This document shows positions 54,488 through 62,218 of a DNA stretch of 64,000 nt, piece after piece. The notes under the pieces are model-generated. The model was not told where the DNA came from, ran no database searches, and was given only the letters and a program-made list of their open reading frames with translations. Location of the stretch: contig VGIX01000003.1 of NCBI GenBank assembly GCA_016867725.1, forward strand, positions 46,580-110,579, given 5' to 3'. Numbering within the stretch: the first letter of the stretch is position 1; each line of letters begins with the position of its first letter. Source of the DNA: Candidatus Effluviviaceae Genus I sp. (lineage in GTDB: Bacteria; Joyebacterota; Joyebacteria; Joyebacterales; Joyebacteraceae). The position numbers and the translations under genes are program-made.

Positions 54488-55500
54488 GGAGCGCTCCGCT
54501 GTGAGAGATCGACCTCCCTGAGATAGCGCGCGGCGTCCTCCGGGGGCGTCGGATTGATGTAGAAGCCCGATCCCCACTCGAAGCCGGCCACCTTCGTGAG
54601 GGTCGGCATGATCTCGGTGTGCCAGTGGTAGTACCTGAGATCGCGCTCACCGCACGGGCACGTGTGCACGATCAGGTTGTACGGCGGGTCGTTGAGCGCC
54701 AGCGTGATCCTCGTGAGCGTCTCCTTGAGGATGGCCGCGTACGCGACCCTGGTGCCCTCCTCCATGTACTCGAACGACGGCAGATGCTTGCGCGGGAGGA
54801 TCCACGCTTCGAACGGGAAGCGCGCGGCGAACGGCACGATCGAAATGAACTCGTCGTTCTCGCAGACGATCCTCGTCCGGGTCCAGGTCTCCTGCGCGAC
54901 GATGTCGCAGAACACGCAGCGTTCCTTGTAGCCGAAGTACTTCTGGCTACCCGAGAGCTCCTCGGCGAGCCGCTTCGGCAGGATGGGCAGCGCGATGAGC
55001 TGGGAGTGCGGGTGCTCGAGTGACGCGCCCGCCGCGCTTCCTTTGTTCCGGAAGAGCTGGACGTAGCGGAAGCGCGTGTCGCCCTGCAGGTCGAGCATCC
55101 TGTCCTGGGCCGCCTTGACGACGAGCGCGACGTGCTCGAGCGGAAGCCCCTCGAACGTCGCGTCGTGGCGAGGCGTCTCGATGATGACCTCGTGCGCGCC
55201 GATGCCGTTCATCTTGTCGTACATGCCCTCGCCGGCGCGGTCGAGTTCCCCCTCGATCGCGAGCGCGGGGAACTTGTTCGGCACGACGCGGACCTGCCAT
55301 CCCGGCGTGTCGGGGCCCGAACCCCCGGGGCGGTACGCCAGCACCTCCTTCGGGGTCTTGTCCTCGTTGCCCTCGTCGAACGGGCAGACGCCGCCGCGCG
55401 AAGGCTCCCGCTCGTGGGCGAAGTCGGTCGGGCGCTTCCCGCGCTCCGTCGAGATGATGACCCAGCGTCCGAGGACGGGGTCCTTCCTGAGCTGCGGCAT
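54484..55500 (-). CDS. galT: Galactose-1-phosphate uridylyltransferase-like protein
   Basis: A HIT-superfamily nucleotidyl transferase, 338 residues. The catalytic HPH lies in ASLEHPHSQLIALP. It starts LRKDPVLGRWVIIST, and has EVIIETPRHD and FPFEAWILPRKH. The first zinc site, normally CPFCxGNE, reads CPFDEGNE, so one Cys is Asp; a second CVFCDI pair is intact. The link with glgA suggests UDP- or ADP-glucose supply for glycogen rather than only galactose breakdown. It has its own upstream promoter and is coupled to glgA. Confidence 0.88.
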   Translation of the reverse strand: MPQLRKDPVLGRWVIISTERGKRPTDFAHEREPSRGGVCPFDEGNEDKTPKEVLAYRPGGSGPDTPGWQVRVVPNKFPALAIEGELDRAGEGMYDKMNGIGAHEVIIETPRHDATFEGLPLEHVALVVKAAQDRMLDLQGDTRFRYVQLFRNKGSAAGASLEHPHSQLIALPILPKRLAEELSGSQKYFGYKERCVFCDIVAQETWTRTRIVCENDEFISIVPFAARFPFEAWILPRKHLPSFEYMEEGTRVAYAAILKETLTRITLALNDPPYNLIVHTCPCGERDLRYYHWHTEIMPTLTKVAGFEWGSGFYINPTPPEDAARYLREVDLSQRSAP

Positions 55501-55553
55501 TCCGTCTCCTCGCCGTGGCCGGCCACCGTCGAGGGGGTCGGCGGAAGCGGCAA

Positions 55554-55582
55554 CGGTTACCAGAATCCCCGCGGCGCGTCAA
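55554..55582 (-). promoter_or_regulatory. Probable promoter for galT-glgA
   Basis: Minus strand TTGACG (55582-55577) and TAACCG (55559-55554), spacer 17. The -10 is poor, but the -35 and spacing match the other promoters here. It lies in a 127-base gap after manC that holds no other feature I can see. Confidence 0.45.
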
Positions 55583-55627
55583 GCGCGGGACGGCACCCCC
55601 GGCGACGACTTCGCACGCGGCCCTTTC

Positions 55628-56686
55628 CTACGGCTCGACGATCCGCCTTCGCTTGAGCTCCTCGACCACGCGCCGCACGTCGCCGGCGCGCTCCTTCGCG
55701 CAGACGAGCGTGGCCTCGGACGTGTGGGCGACGATGACGTCCGACACGCCGACGACCGCGGCGACCCCGCCTTCCGCGGAGACGATGCAGCGTTCGGCGT
55801 CGATGAGGACGGCATCACCGCGCGCGGCGGCGCCGGCCTCATCGCACTTCCAGACGCGCTCCAGGGCTTTCCACGATCCCACGTCGTCCCAGCCGAACCC
55901 TGCCGGGACCACGACGACGCCGTCGGCCCGCTCCATGACGCCGTAGTCCACCGAGACGGCGGGCACGGCGTCGTAGTAGCGCCGGACCGCGGCTTCGAAC
56001 CCGGCGTCGCCGAGGTCGGGAACGGACGCCAGCGCGTCCGCGACCGCCGGGAGGTGGCGCGCGACCTCCTCCAGGAACCTGTCGGCCCGCCACACGAACA
56101 TCCCGCTGTTCCACAGGTGGCGGCCCCCAGAGAGGAACGCCCGCGCGGTCGCGGGGTCGGGCTTCTCCGTGAACTCCTCCGCGACGAAGACGCCGGGGAC
56201 AGCCGACTCCGCTCCCGGCCTGATGTAGCCGTACTCCGTCTCCGGACGCGTCGGCCGGATGCCCAGCGTCGCGAGCGCCCGCGGGGAGTCCGCGGCGCGA
56301 GCCGCGAGCGCGACCGCCGCCCGGAACGCGTCCTCGTCGGCGATCACGTGGTCGGCGGGCAGGACGACCATCACCGCGTCGGGGTCCTCCGCCAGCAGCA
56401 GACGCGCGGCGAGCGCGATGGCCGGCGCCGTGTTCTTCCCCACGGGCTCGGCGATGATGCGGCCAAGCGGGACGTCCGGGAGCTCCTCCGCGATCGCGCC
56501 GCGGATCGCCTCGCCCGTCAGCACGAGGGCGCCCTCCGCACTCGCCAGCGGAGCGATCCGTCGCACCGTCGCCCGGACGAGCGACTCGTCGCCCGCGAGC
56601 TTCAGGAGCTGCTTCGGGCGGGAGCGCGTGCTCATCGGCCAGAGCCGCTCTCCCCAGCCGCCCGCGAGGATGACCGCGTGGATCAT
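55628..56686 (-). CDS. manC: Mannose-1-phosphate guanylyltransferase
   Basis: Makes GDP-mannose. The 352-residue single-domain form: ILAGGWGERLWPMSTRSRPKQ (nucleotide loop), IIAEPVGKNTAPAI, VVLPADHVI, EYGYIRPG, FTEKPD and LWNSGMFVW. It lacks the C-terminal phosphomannose isomerase domain of bifunctional AlgA/ManC. It supplies the substrate for the GDP-mannose dehydrogenase at 62219 in the same cluster. It follows the polyprenyl synthase by 16 bases. Confidence 0.94.
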   Translation of the reverse strand: MIHAVILAGGWGERLWPMSTRSRPKQLLKLAGDESLVRATVRRIAPLASAEGALVLTGEAIRGAIAEELPDVPLGRIIAEPVGKNTAPAIALAARLLLAEDPDAVMVVLPADHVIADEDAFRAAVALAARAADSPRALATLGIRPTRPETEYGYIRPGAESAVPGVFVAEEFTEKPDPATARAFLSGGRHLWNSGMFVWRADRFLEEVARHLPAVADALASVPDLGDAGFEAAVRRYYDAVPAVSVDYGVMERADGVVVVPAGFGWDDVGSWKALERVWKCDEAGAAARGDAVLIDAERCIVSAEGGVAAVVGVSDVIVAHTSEATLVCAKERAGDVRRVVEELKRRRIVEP

Positions 56687-56702
56687 GCGCCCTCCCGTCC
56701 GG

Positions 56703-57626
56703 TCAGGACGACCTCGTGAGGCACTGGTCGACGATGCCCAGAAGCGCGCCGGCGTCCCCGTCGAAGCCCTCGAGCGCGCGCTTCGCGGCGGCGCCCAGCG
56801 CCCGCGCGGCGCGCCGCGCGGCGTCCACTCCGTGGACTGTCACGAACGTGGCCTTCCTCGCGTCCTGACCGGCGTCCTTCCCCATCACTACGGGGTCGCC
56901 TTCGGCATCCAGGATGTCGTCGACGATCTGATAGGCCAGCCCGAGGCTCCGCGCGTACTCGGAGAGGCGCCTGACCGCGTCGGCCGGGGCGCCGATGAGA
57001 ACGCACCCCACCGTCGCCGAGGCGGCGAAGAGCGCGCCCGTCTTCCTGGTCTGGATGTACTCGAGGGTCGCGGGCTCGACGGCGCTTCCGGCGGTCTCGA
57101 GGTCCACGTGCTGCCCGCCGACCATGCCGAACGATCCCACCGCCGTCGCGAGGTCCCGGACGGCCTGCGCCGTTCGCGGCCCGTCGGCCCCGACGTCGAC
57201 CGCGTTGTCGGCGACGAGCCGGAACGCATGCATGAGGAGCGCGTCCGCGGCGAGCATCGACGTGGCAACACCGAACACCCGGTGCGTCGCGGGTCTCCCG
57301 CGCCGCATGAGCGCGTTGTCCATCGAGGGAAGGTCGTCGAGCACGAGGGAGCAGCAGTGCACGTACTCGACGGCGCACGCGGCCTTGAGGACGCTCTCGG
57401 CGGATCCTCCGACCGACTCGACCGCGGCCATCGTCACGAGCGGCCTCAGCCGCTTGCCGCCGCCAAGGCAGGCGTAGCGCAGCGCCTCGTGGATGCGCGG
57501 GGGATACTCCCCCTCGGCAGGGAGGTTGCGCCCCAGCGCGGCCTCCACGACCACCCGCCGCTCCTCAAGCCGCGCGGACGCGTCCACGGACCTCCGGATC
57601 TCCTCTGCTCGCGCCGCCCCCGCCAT
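56703..57626 (-). CDS. Second polyprenyl diphosphate synthase
   Basis: A 307-residue paralogue of the enzyme at 33472: GGGKRLRPLVTM, DDLPSMDNALMRRGRPATH (DDx4D), GMVGGQHVDLE and YQIVDDILDAEGD. The motifs are those of short- to medium-chain (geranylgeranyl-type) synthases. Being inside a polysaccharide operon, it may make a prenyl chain for the lipid carrier or a membrane terpenoid; chain length cannot be read by eye. It lies five bases after a GT4 stop. Confidence 0.85.
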   Translation of the reverse strand: MAGAARAEEIRRSVDASARLEERRVVVEAALGRNLPAEGEYPPRIHEALRYACLGGGKRLRPLVTMAAVESVGGSAESVLKAACAVEYVHCCSLVLDDLPSMDNALMRRGRPATHRVFGVATSMLAADALLMHAFRLVADNAVDVGADGPRTAQAVRDLATAVGSFGMVGGQHVDLETAGSAVEPATLEYIQTRKTGALFAASATVGCVLIGAPADAVRRLSEYARSLGLAYQIVDDILDAEGDPVVMGKDAGQDARKATFVTVHGVDAARRAARALGAAAKRALEGFDGDAGALLGIVDQCLTRSS

Positions 57627-57631
57627 CGCGG

Positions 57632-58729
57632 TCAGAATCCTCTCAGCATCGAGTAGTAGAGCGCCTCGGTGTGCAGCGTCACGCCGTCCCAGTCGTAGGT
57701 CTCGAGCACGTGCCGCCTGGCGCGCTCGCCGAGGCTGCGGCACTTCTCCGGCCGCTCGAGCAGGCCGCCGAGCTTCGCGGCCAGGTCGTCCACGTCCCCC
57801 CTGCGGAACGTCACGCCGTCGTCCCCGATGACCTCGAGATTCTCCGGGATGTCGCTCGTGAGGCAGCAGTTCCCGAAGCTCATGGCCTCGAGGAGAGCGA
57901 TGGGCAACCCCTCGATGTCGGACGGCAGGACGAAGAGCCGGGCGTTGGAGTAGAGCTCGTCGAGGACGTCGCCGTACACGTACCCGAGGAAGCGCGTCCT
58001 CTCGCCGCCGAGCGCGTGAAGCCTGTCCACGTACTCCGCCGAGAAGCTCGTCCCGCCGGCGACGACGAGTTCGGCGTCGGTGGAGACGCGGCTGAACGCC
58101 TCGAGCAGGTAGTGGCAGCCCTTCTCCGGCACGAGGCGGCCGACGAAGAGCACGTAGTTCCCGGGCGTGATGCCCATCTCCCTGATCTTCGAGGCTTCCC
58201 GGACGTGCGGAAGGACCGTCCCGTTCGGGATGTAGGTGACCGTCACGCCGTGCGCCTCCCAGAAGTACTCCCGGAGCGCCTTCGACACGACGATCGTCTT
58301 GTTCGGGAAGTAGATGGACGTGTACTCGCAGCGCCTGAGGACCCACCGCGCGAAGCGGCCCCACTTCTCGCGCTGCCAGTCCAGGCCGTGCACCGTGACG
58401 GCGGTCCGCGCCCCGCGCATCCTCGGGAGATTCGCGAACATCGACGGCCCGAGGGCGTGGAAGTGCACGATGTCGTAGTCGCGCGCGAGGATGTCCGGCG
58501 CCGACAGGGCGCAGTGCGTCGCCGTGTCGAGGTGCTTCGTGCGCACGCTCGGGATGATCGCGAGCTTCACGCCGCGATACTCCCCGCGGATCCTCGTGTA
58601 GTACGGGCGGCAGTACACCGTCACCTCGTGCCCGCGCTCCACGAGCCGCGTCGCGAGCTCCTCGACGTGCCGCTCGATCCCGCCGTAGGTCGCAGGGATC
58701 CCCTTCTGTCCGAGCATCGCGATCTTCAA
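57632..58729 (-). CDS. GT4 glycosyltransferase (rhamnosyltransferase-like)
   Basis: A 365-residue retaining GT-B enzyme. The N-domain has MLGQKGIPATYGGIERHVEEL, a start typical of WsaF/rhamnosyl- and related transferases. The donor domain has LFVGRLVPEKGCHYLLEAF and the E-x7-E signature in PSDIEGLPIALLEAMSFGN. TTG 58729 overlaps the upstream stop (TTGA), which fixes it as a coupled start. Donor and acceptor unknown. Third of three GT4 genes in the cluster. Confidence 0.85.
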   Translation of the reverse strand: MKIAMLGQKGIPATYGGIERHVEELATRLVERGHEVTVYCRPYYTRIRGEYRGVKLAIIPSVRTKHLDTATHCALSAPDILARDYDIVHFHALGPSMFANLPRMRGARTAVTVHGLDWQREKWGRFARWVLRRCEYTSIYFPNKTIVVSKALREYFWEAHGVTVTYIPNGTVLPHVREASKIREMGITPGNYVLFVGRLVPEKGCHYLLEAFSRVSTDAELVVAGGTSFSAEYVDRLHALGGERTRFLGYVYGDVLDELYSNARLFVLPSDIEGLPIALLEAMSFGNCCLTSDIPENLEVIGDDGVTFRRGDVDDLAAKLGGLLERPEKCRSLGERARRHVLETYDWDGVTLHTEALYYSMLRGF

Positions 58730-59943
58730 TGGACCACCCGTCCGTAGATGTCCATGAGCCGTTCGTAGTGGCTCTCGGGACCGTAAACGCCCTCCGCGCG
58801 CGCCCGGGCGCGCCTGCCCATCTCCGCCGCCCGCGGCCGGTCGCCCCACAGGGAGCGCAGCCGCTCGGCCAGGGCCTCGCGGTCGCCGGCCGGGAAGAGC
58901 ACGCCGGCCTCGCCGCCAAGCAGCTCCGGGATGCCGCCGATGTCGGAGCCCACGACGGCCTTCCCCAGCGCGAGGGCCTCGTACACGGTGAGAGGGGAAT
59001 TCTCGAAGCACTCCGAGGGAACCACGACGAACGTCGCGCCCGCCATCAGGCGCTTCAGCTCCTCGCCCGTGTGATGCCCGACGAACTCCACGTTCGAGAG
59101 GCGCTCCCGGTCGCGGAGCGCCTCGAGATCGGCCAGGAGCGGGCCTGCGCCGACGACCTTGATCCGGACCTCGGGGGCGAGCGCCGCGGCCCCCAGCAGC
59201 GTCCCGATGCCCTTGCCCGCGGAGAGCCTGCCCACGTACACGGCATAGCCGTCGTCCGCGTAGGTCGGTGCGTAGCCGGACAGGTCGATCGCGTACGGGA
59301 GGTGAACGACCTTGTCCGGGGACACGCCGTGCGCGATCACGCGATCGCGCAGCGAGCGGCTGGGGGCGATGAAGAGCGCCACGTGCCTCGCGTACGAGCC
59401 AAGCAGCCGGTGCGCGTACGCCTCGAGGCAGACGAGCGCGCTCGGCGCGAGCGCTCCCCGCATGCAGCGCCTCGCGCAGGCGTTCCAGTACCGCCACGTC
59501 GCGCAGCGCTCGCAGTTCTCCCCGTCGACGAACATCGAGTAGTTGGGACACACGAGCTTGTAGTCGTGCAGCGTCTGAACGACCGGGACGCCCTTCGCCG
59601 CCAGCCCGTAGAGGATCGAGGGCGAGAGCTGGTGCGCGATGTTGTGCGCGTGCGCGATGTCCGGCCCGACCCTGTCGACCAGTCGCTCGATCTTCCTCCT
59701 CGCCTCGACGCTGTAGATGACACGGGCCGCGGCCCGCAGACGCCCGATGGCGCCTCCGTCACCGTCGAACCCCTCGTGCGAGACGAACGCCTCAGAGTGC
59801 TCGCTCGGCTCGTTGCGCTCGTGCCGCATGGCGAACGGGACGACGCGGTGCCCCTTCGACTCGAGAATGCGTGAAAGCTCGAAGAGGTAGCGCTCGGCCC
59901 CTCCCTTGACGAAGTAGTACTTGTTGCACATGAGGACCGTCAC
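58726..59943 (-). CDS. GT4 glycosyltransferase
   Basis: 405 residues, GT-B fold: VLMCNKYYFVKGGAERYLFEL opening, AHNIAHQLSPSILYGL, LHDYKLVCPNY and a cysteine-rich insert (NCERCATWRYWNACARRC) often seen in this GT4 subgroup. The donor domain has YVGRLSAGKGIGTLL and SECFENSPLTVYEALALGK (E-x7-E). GTG start shares four bases with the radical SAM stop. It probably extends a surface glycan. Confidence 0.85.
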   Translation of the reverse strand: MTVLMCNKYYFVKGGAERYLFELSRILESKGHRVVPFAMRHERNEPSEHSEAFVSHEGFDGDGGAIGRLRAAARVIYSVEARRKIERLVDRVGPDIAHAHNIAHQLSPSILYGLAAKGVPVVQTLHDYKLVCPNYSMFVDGENCERCATWRYWNACARRCMRGALAPSALVCLEAYAHRLLGSYARHVALFIAPSRSLRDRVIAHGVSPDKVVHLPYAIDLSGYAPTYADDGYAVYVGRLSAGKGIGTLLGAAALAPEVRIKVVGAGPLLADLEALRDRERLSNVEFVGHHTGEELKRLMAGATFVVVPSECFENSPLTVYEALALGKAVVGSDIGGIPELLGGEAGVLFPAGDREALAERLRSLWGDRPRAAEMGRRARARAEGVYGPESHYERLMDIYGRVVH

Positions 59944-60950
59944 GAGCCCTGTCGCCCTCCCGCGCCCCACGGCCCGCCCGCCGCGTCGCGTCCGAAGAGC
60001 TTGGCCGCGGCGATCCACGCCACGGGCCGAAGCGGGTGCCGCCTCATGGGCGGCGACACGGTGCAGACCATCCAGCACTGCTCGCGGCACCCGGCCACGC
60101 GTTCGCGGACCAGATCGCGCGACCGCGCCGCGAGCTCGGCGAAGCTGCCCTCGCGGACGTTCCCCATCCGGGTCCCCTGCACGTTGCACGGGTACACGTC
60201 CCCGTACGGGTCGAGAAAGAAGTGGTCCTCACCCGCTCCGCACGGGAGCATCCTCGGCCTCCGCCGCACGTACTCGATGAGCCCGCGCGCGTAGTACGCC
60301 TTCGCCCAATCCGCGGGCCTCTTCGAGCGGAGCTGCCGCCGCACGAGGCTCGAGATCTCCTCTACCACGCCGTCCGACGACGGCCGGCTCTCGTCCTGGT
60401 TCCCGAAGTAGATGGGAGAGCTGTGCGCGACGCTCGCGATGAACGCGACGCCGAGCTCGGACGCCAGGCGCTCGACGGCCGTGAGCTGCCCGGTCGTGCG
60501 CTCGGTCGAGGTCGCCGCGATCCCGAGGTCCCGCACGCCCGCCGCGCTCAGGCGGCGCACGGTCTCGACCGCGCGCTCGAACGCGCCGTCCACGCCGCGG
60601 ACGGCGTCGTGGGTCGGCCCCACCGCGTCCACGGAGACCCTGACGGCGATGCCCTTCATCGCCGCGGCCATGCGCGCGATGCGGTCGGGCTCGAGGCCGT
60701 TGGTCGAGACGACGATCCGCGCGCGCCGGCAGCTCTCACGCATGACCCTCACGACGTCGGGCAGGTCGTCGCGCAGGAAGGGCTCGCCGCCGCTCACGTT
60801 GACGGAGCGGAGCGAGGCCGGCAGCCACGCGTAGTCCGCCGGCGCGAGCTCGCGCTCGGCCTCGGGCGGGCGCTTCCAGATGTCGCACATGGTGCAGCGG
60901 CCGTTGCACCGGTAGGTCACGGCGGCCACGCACGCGACCGGACCTCTCAT
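59940..60950 (-). CDS. Radical SAM protein with SPASM-like C-terminus
   Basis: A 336-residue enzyme. Cys15-x3-Cys19-x2-Cys22 in YRCNGRCTMCDIW binds the radical [4Fe-4S] cluster; SVNVSGGEPFLR is the SAM-binding GGE motif; VSTNGL and RVSVDAVGPTHD follow. The C-terminal part has further cysteines (LPCGAGEDHFFLDPYG, YPCNVQGT, GCREQCWMVC), as in SPASM/twitch domains that bind auxiliary FeS clusters. It sits between GT4 genes with four-base overlaps on both sides, so a role in polysaccharide or lipid-carrier modification is likely. Substrate unknown. Confidence 0.85.
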   Translation of the reverse strand: MRGPVACVAAVTYRCNGRCTMCDIWKRPPEAERELAPADYAWLPASLRSVNVSGGEPFLRDDLPDVVRVMRESCRRARIVVSTNGLEPDRIARMAAAMKGIAVRVSVDAVGPTHDAVRGVDGAFERAVETVRRLSAAGVRDLGIAATSTERTTGQLTAVERLASELGVAFIASVAHSSPIYFGNQDESRPSSDGVVEEISSLVRRQLRSKRPADWAKAYYARGLIEYVRRRPRMLPCGAGEDHFFLDPYGDVYPCNVQGTRMGNVREGSFAELAARSRDLVRERVAGCREQCWMVCTVSPPMRRHPLRPVAWIAAAKLFGRDAAGGPWGAGGRQGS

Positions 60951-62170
60951 GAGCCGCCCCCGCCCTCCGGCGCGCCGAGGAGCGCGCGGTACGCCAGGAG
61001 GAGCTCCCTGCTCGTCCGCTCCCAGCTGAGCTCGGCCTCGATCCTGGCGCGGTTCGCCCGCCCCATCTTCTCCCGGAGCTCCTCGTCGTCGAGGAGCTGG
61101 ATGATGCGCTCTCCGAACTCGATCTCGTCGTTCGGGGTCGCGTAGAGGGCGCCCTCGCCCGCCGAGAACCTGCTCTCCTTGAGGTCGAAGGAGACCATGG
61201 CCTTCCCGCAGGTCATGTACTCCAGCACCTTGTTCATGGTCGACACGTCGTTGAGCGGGCTCCTCGGATCGGGGCAGACGCAGACGTCGGCGGTCGACAA
61301 GAGCCTCCGGACGTCCTCGTCCGGGATGCGGCCCGTCATCTCGATGACGTCCGTCAGACCGAGGTCGTCCCGTAGCGCCTTGATCCCGAGGAACGAGTCG
61401 CCCGACCCGATGAGGGTGAAGTGCACGTCCTTCCTCTTGACGACGTCCACCACGTGCCTTGCGGCACGCAGGAGATAGTCGACGCCGTCCTGGGGCGCCA
61501 TCACTCCGAGGTAGCAGACGAGGTACCTCTTGCCCCGCTTGAGGCCCTCGTCGGGCGGTACCGGGACGAATCGGGTCACTCTCGGCCCGCTCCGGACGAC
61601 GAAGACGCGGTCGGCAGGGATCCTCCCGTGCGTCATCGCGTGCTCGCGATACGACTCGTTCGTCGAGAGCACCATGTCCGCGGCGCGGTAGGTCGCCCGC
61701 TCCAGGACCCTCAGCAGCCAGAAGTAGATCGACTTCGAGCCGCCGAACCGCGACAGGTACAGCTCCGGGCAGAGGTCGTGCTGGTCGTAGACGAACCTCA
61801 CGCGCCCCGCCGCCTTGTAGAGGAGGCCGATGAGGAAGAAGGTGTCGGGGGGATTGCAGGCGTGGATCGCGTCGAACGGCCGCTCCCTCCAGATCCGCCG
61901 CGCCAGCTTGAGGGTCTCGATCCAGCAGTACGGGAACTCCCACGCGTAGGCGATCTTGGTGTTCGTCGGCGGGGGCGGCGGATACCGGTGGATGTGAATG
62001 CCGTCGATGACCTCGTGCGACGCCCGGTACCCGCCGCCCTGCGGACAGATGACGCTCACGTCGTGGCCCGCGCCGCGGAGCGTGAGCGACTCCAGCCACA
62101 CCCTGCGGTCGAAGGGGACCGGCAGGTTCTCCACGATGATCAGGATGTGCTTCCTTCGTGTCTCACCCAC
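60947..62170 (-). CDS. GT4 glycosyltransferase (WbuB-like)
   Basis: 407 residues: ILIIVENLPVPFDRRVWLES, DVSVICPQGGGY, FVYDQHDLCPELY and the donor domain VCYLGVMAPQDGVDYLL with SPLNDVSTMNKVLEYMTCGK (E-x7-E relaxed). The N-terminal pattern matches WbuB-type transferases, which often add N-acetyl-fucosamine or similar as an early O-unit step. GTG 62170 is the start. The first GT in the transcript after GDP-mannose dehydrogenase. Confidence 0.83.
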   Translation of the reverse strand: MGETRRKHILIIVENLPVPFDRRVWLESLTLRGAGHDVSVICPQGGGYRASHEVIDGIHIHRYPPPPPTNTKIAYAWEFPYCWIETLKLARRIWRERPFDAIHACNPPDTFFLIGLLYKAAGRVRFVYDQHDLCPELYLSRFGGSKSIYFWLLRVLERATYRAADMVLSTNESYREHAMTHGRIPADRVFVVRSGPRVTRFVPVPPDEGLKRGKRYLVCYLGVMAPQDGVDYLLRAARHVVDVVKRKDVHFTLIGSGDSFLGIKALRDDLGLTDVIEMTGRIPDEDVRRLLSTADVCVCPDPRSPLNDVSTMNKVLEYMTCGKAMVSFDLKESRFSAGEGALYATPNDEIEFGERIIQLLDDEELREKMGRANRARIEAELSWERTSRELLLAYRALLGAPEGGGGS

Positions 62171-62218
62171 GGACGCTCCCTGCTGCGGCCTTCCGCCTTC
62201 CGCGGCCCCCTGAGGTCC

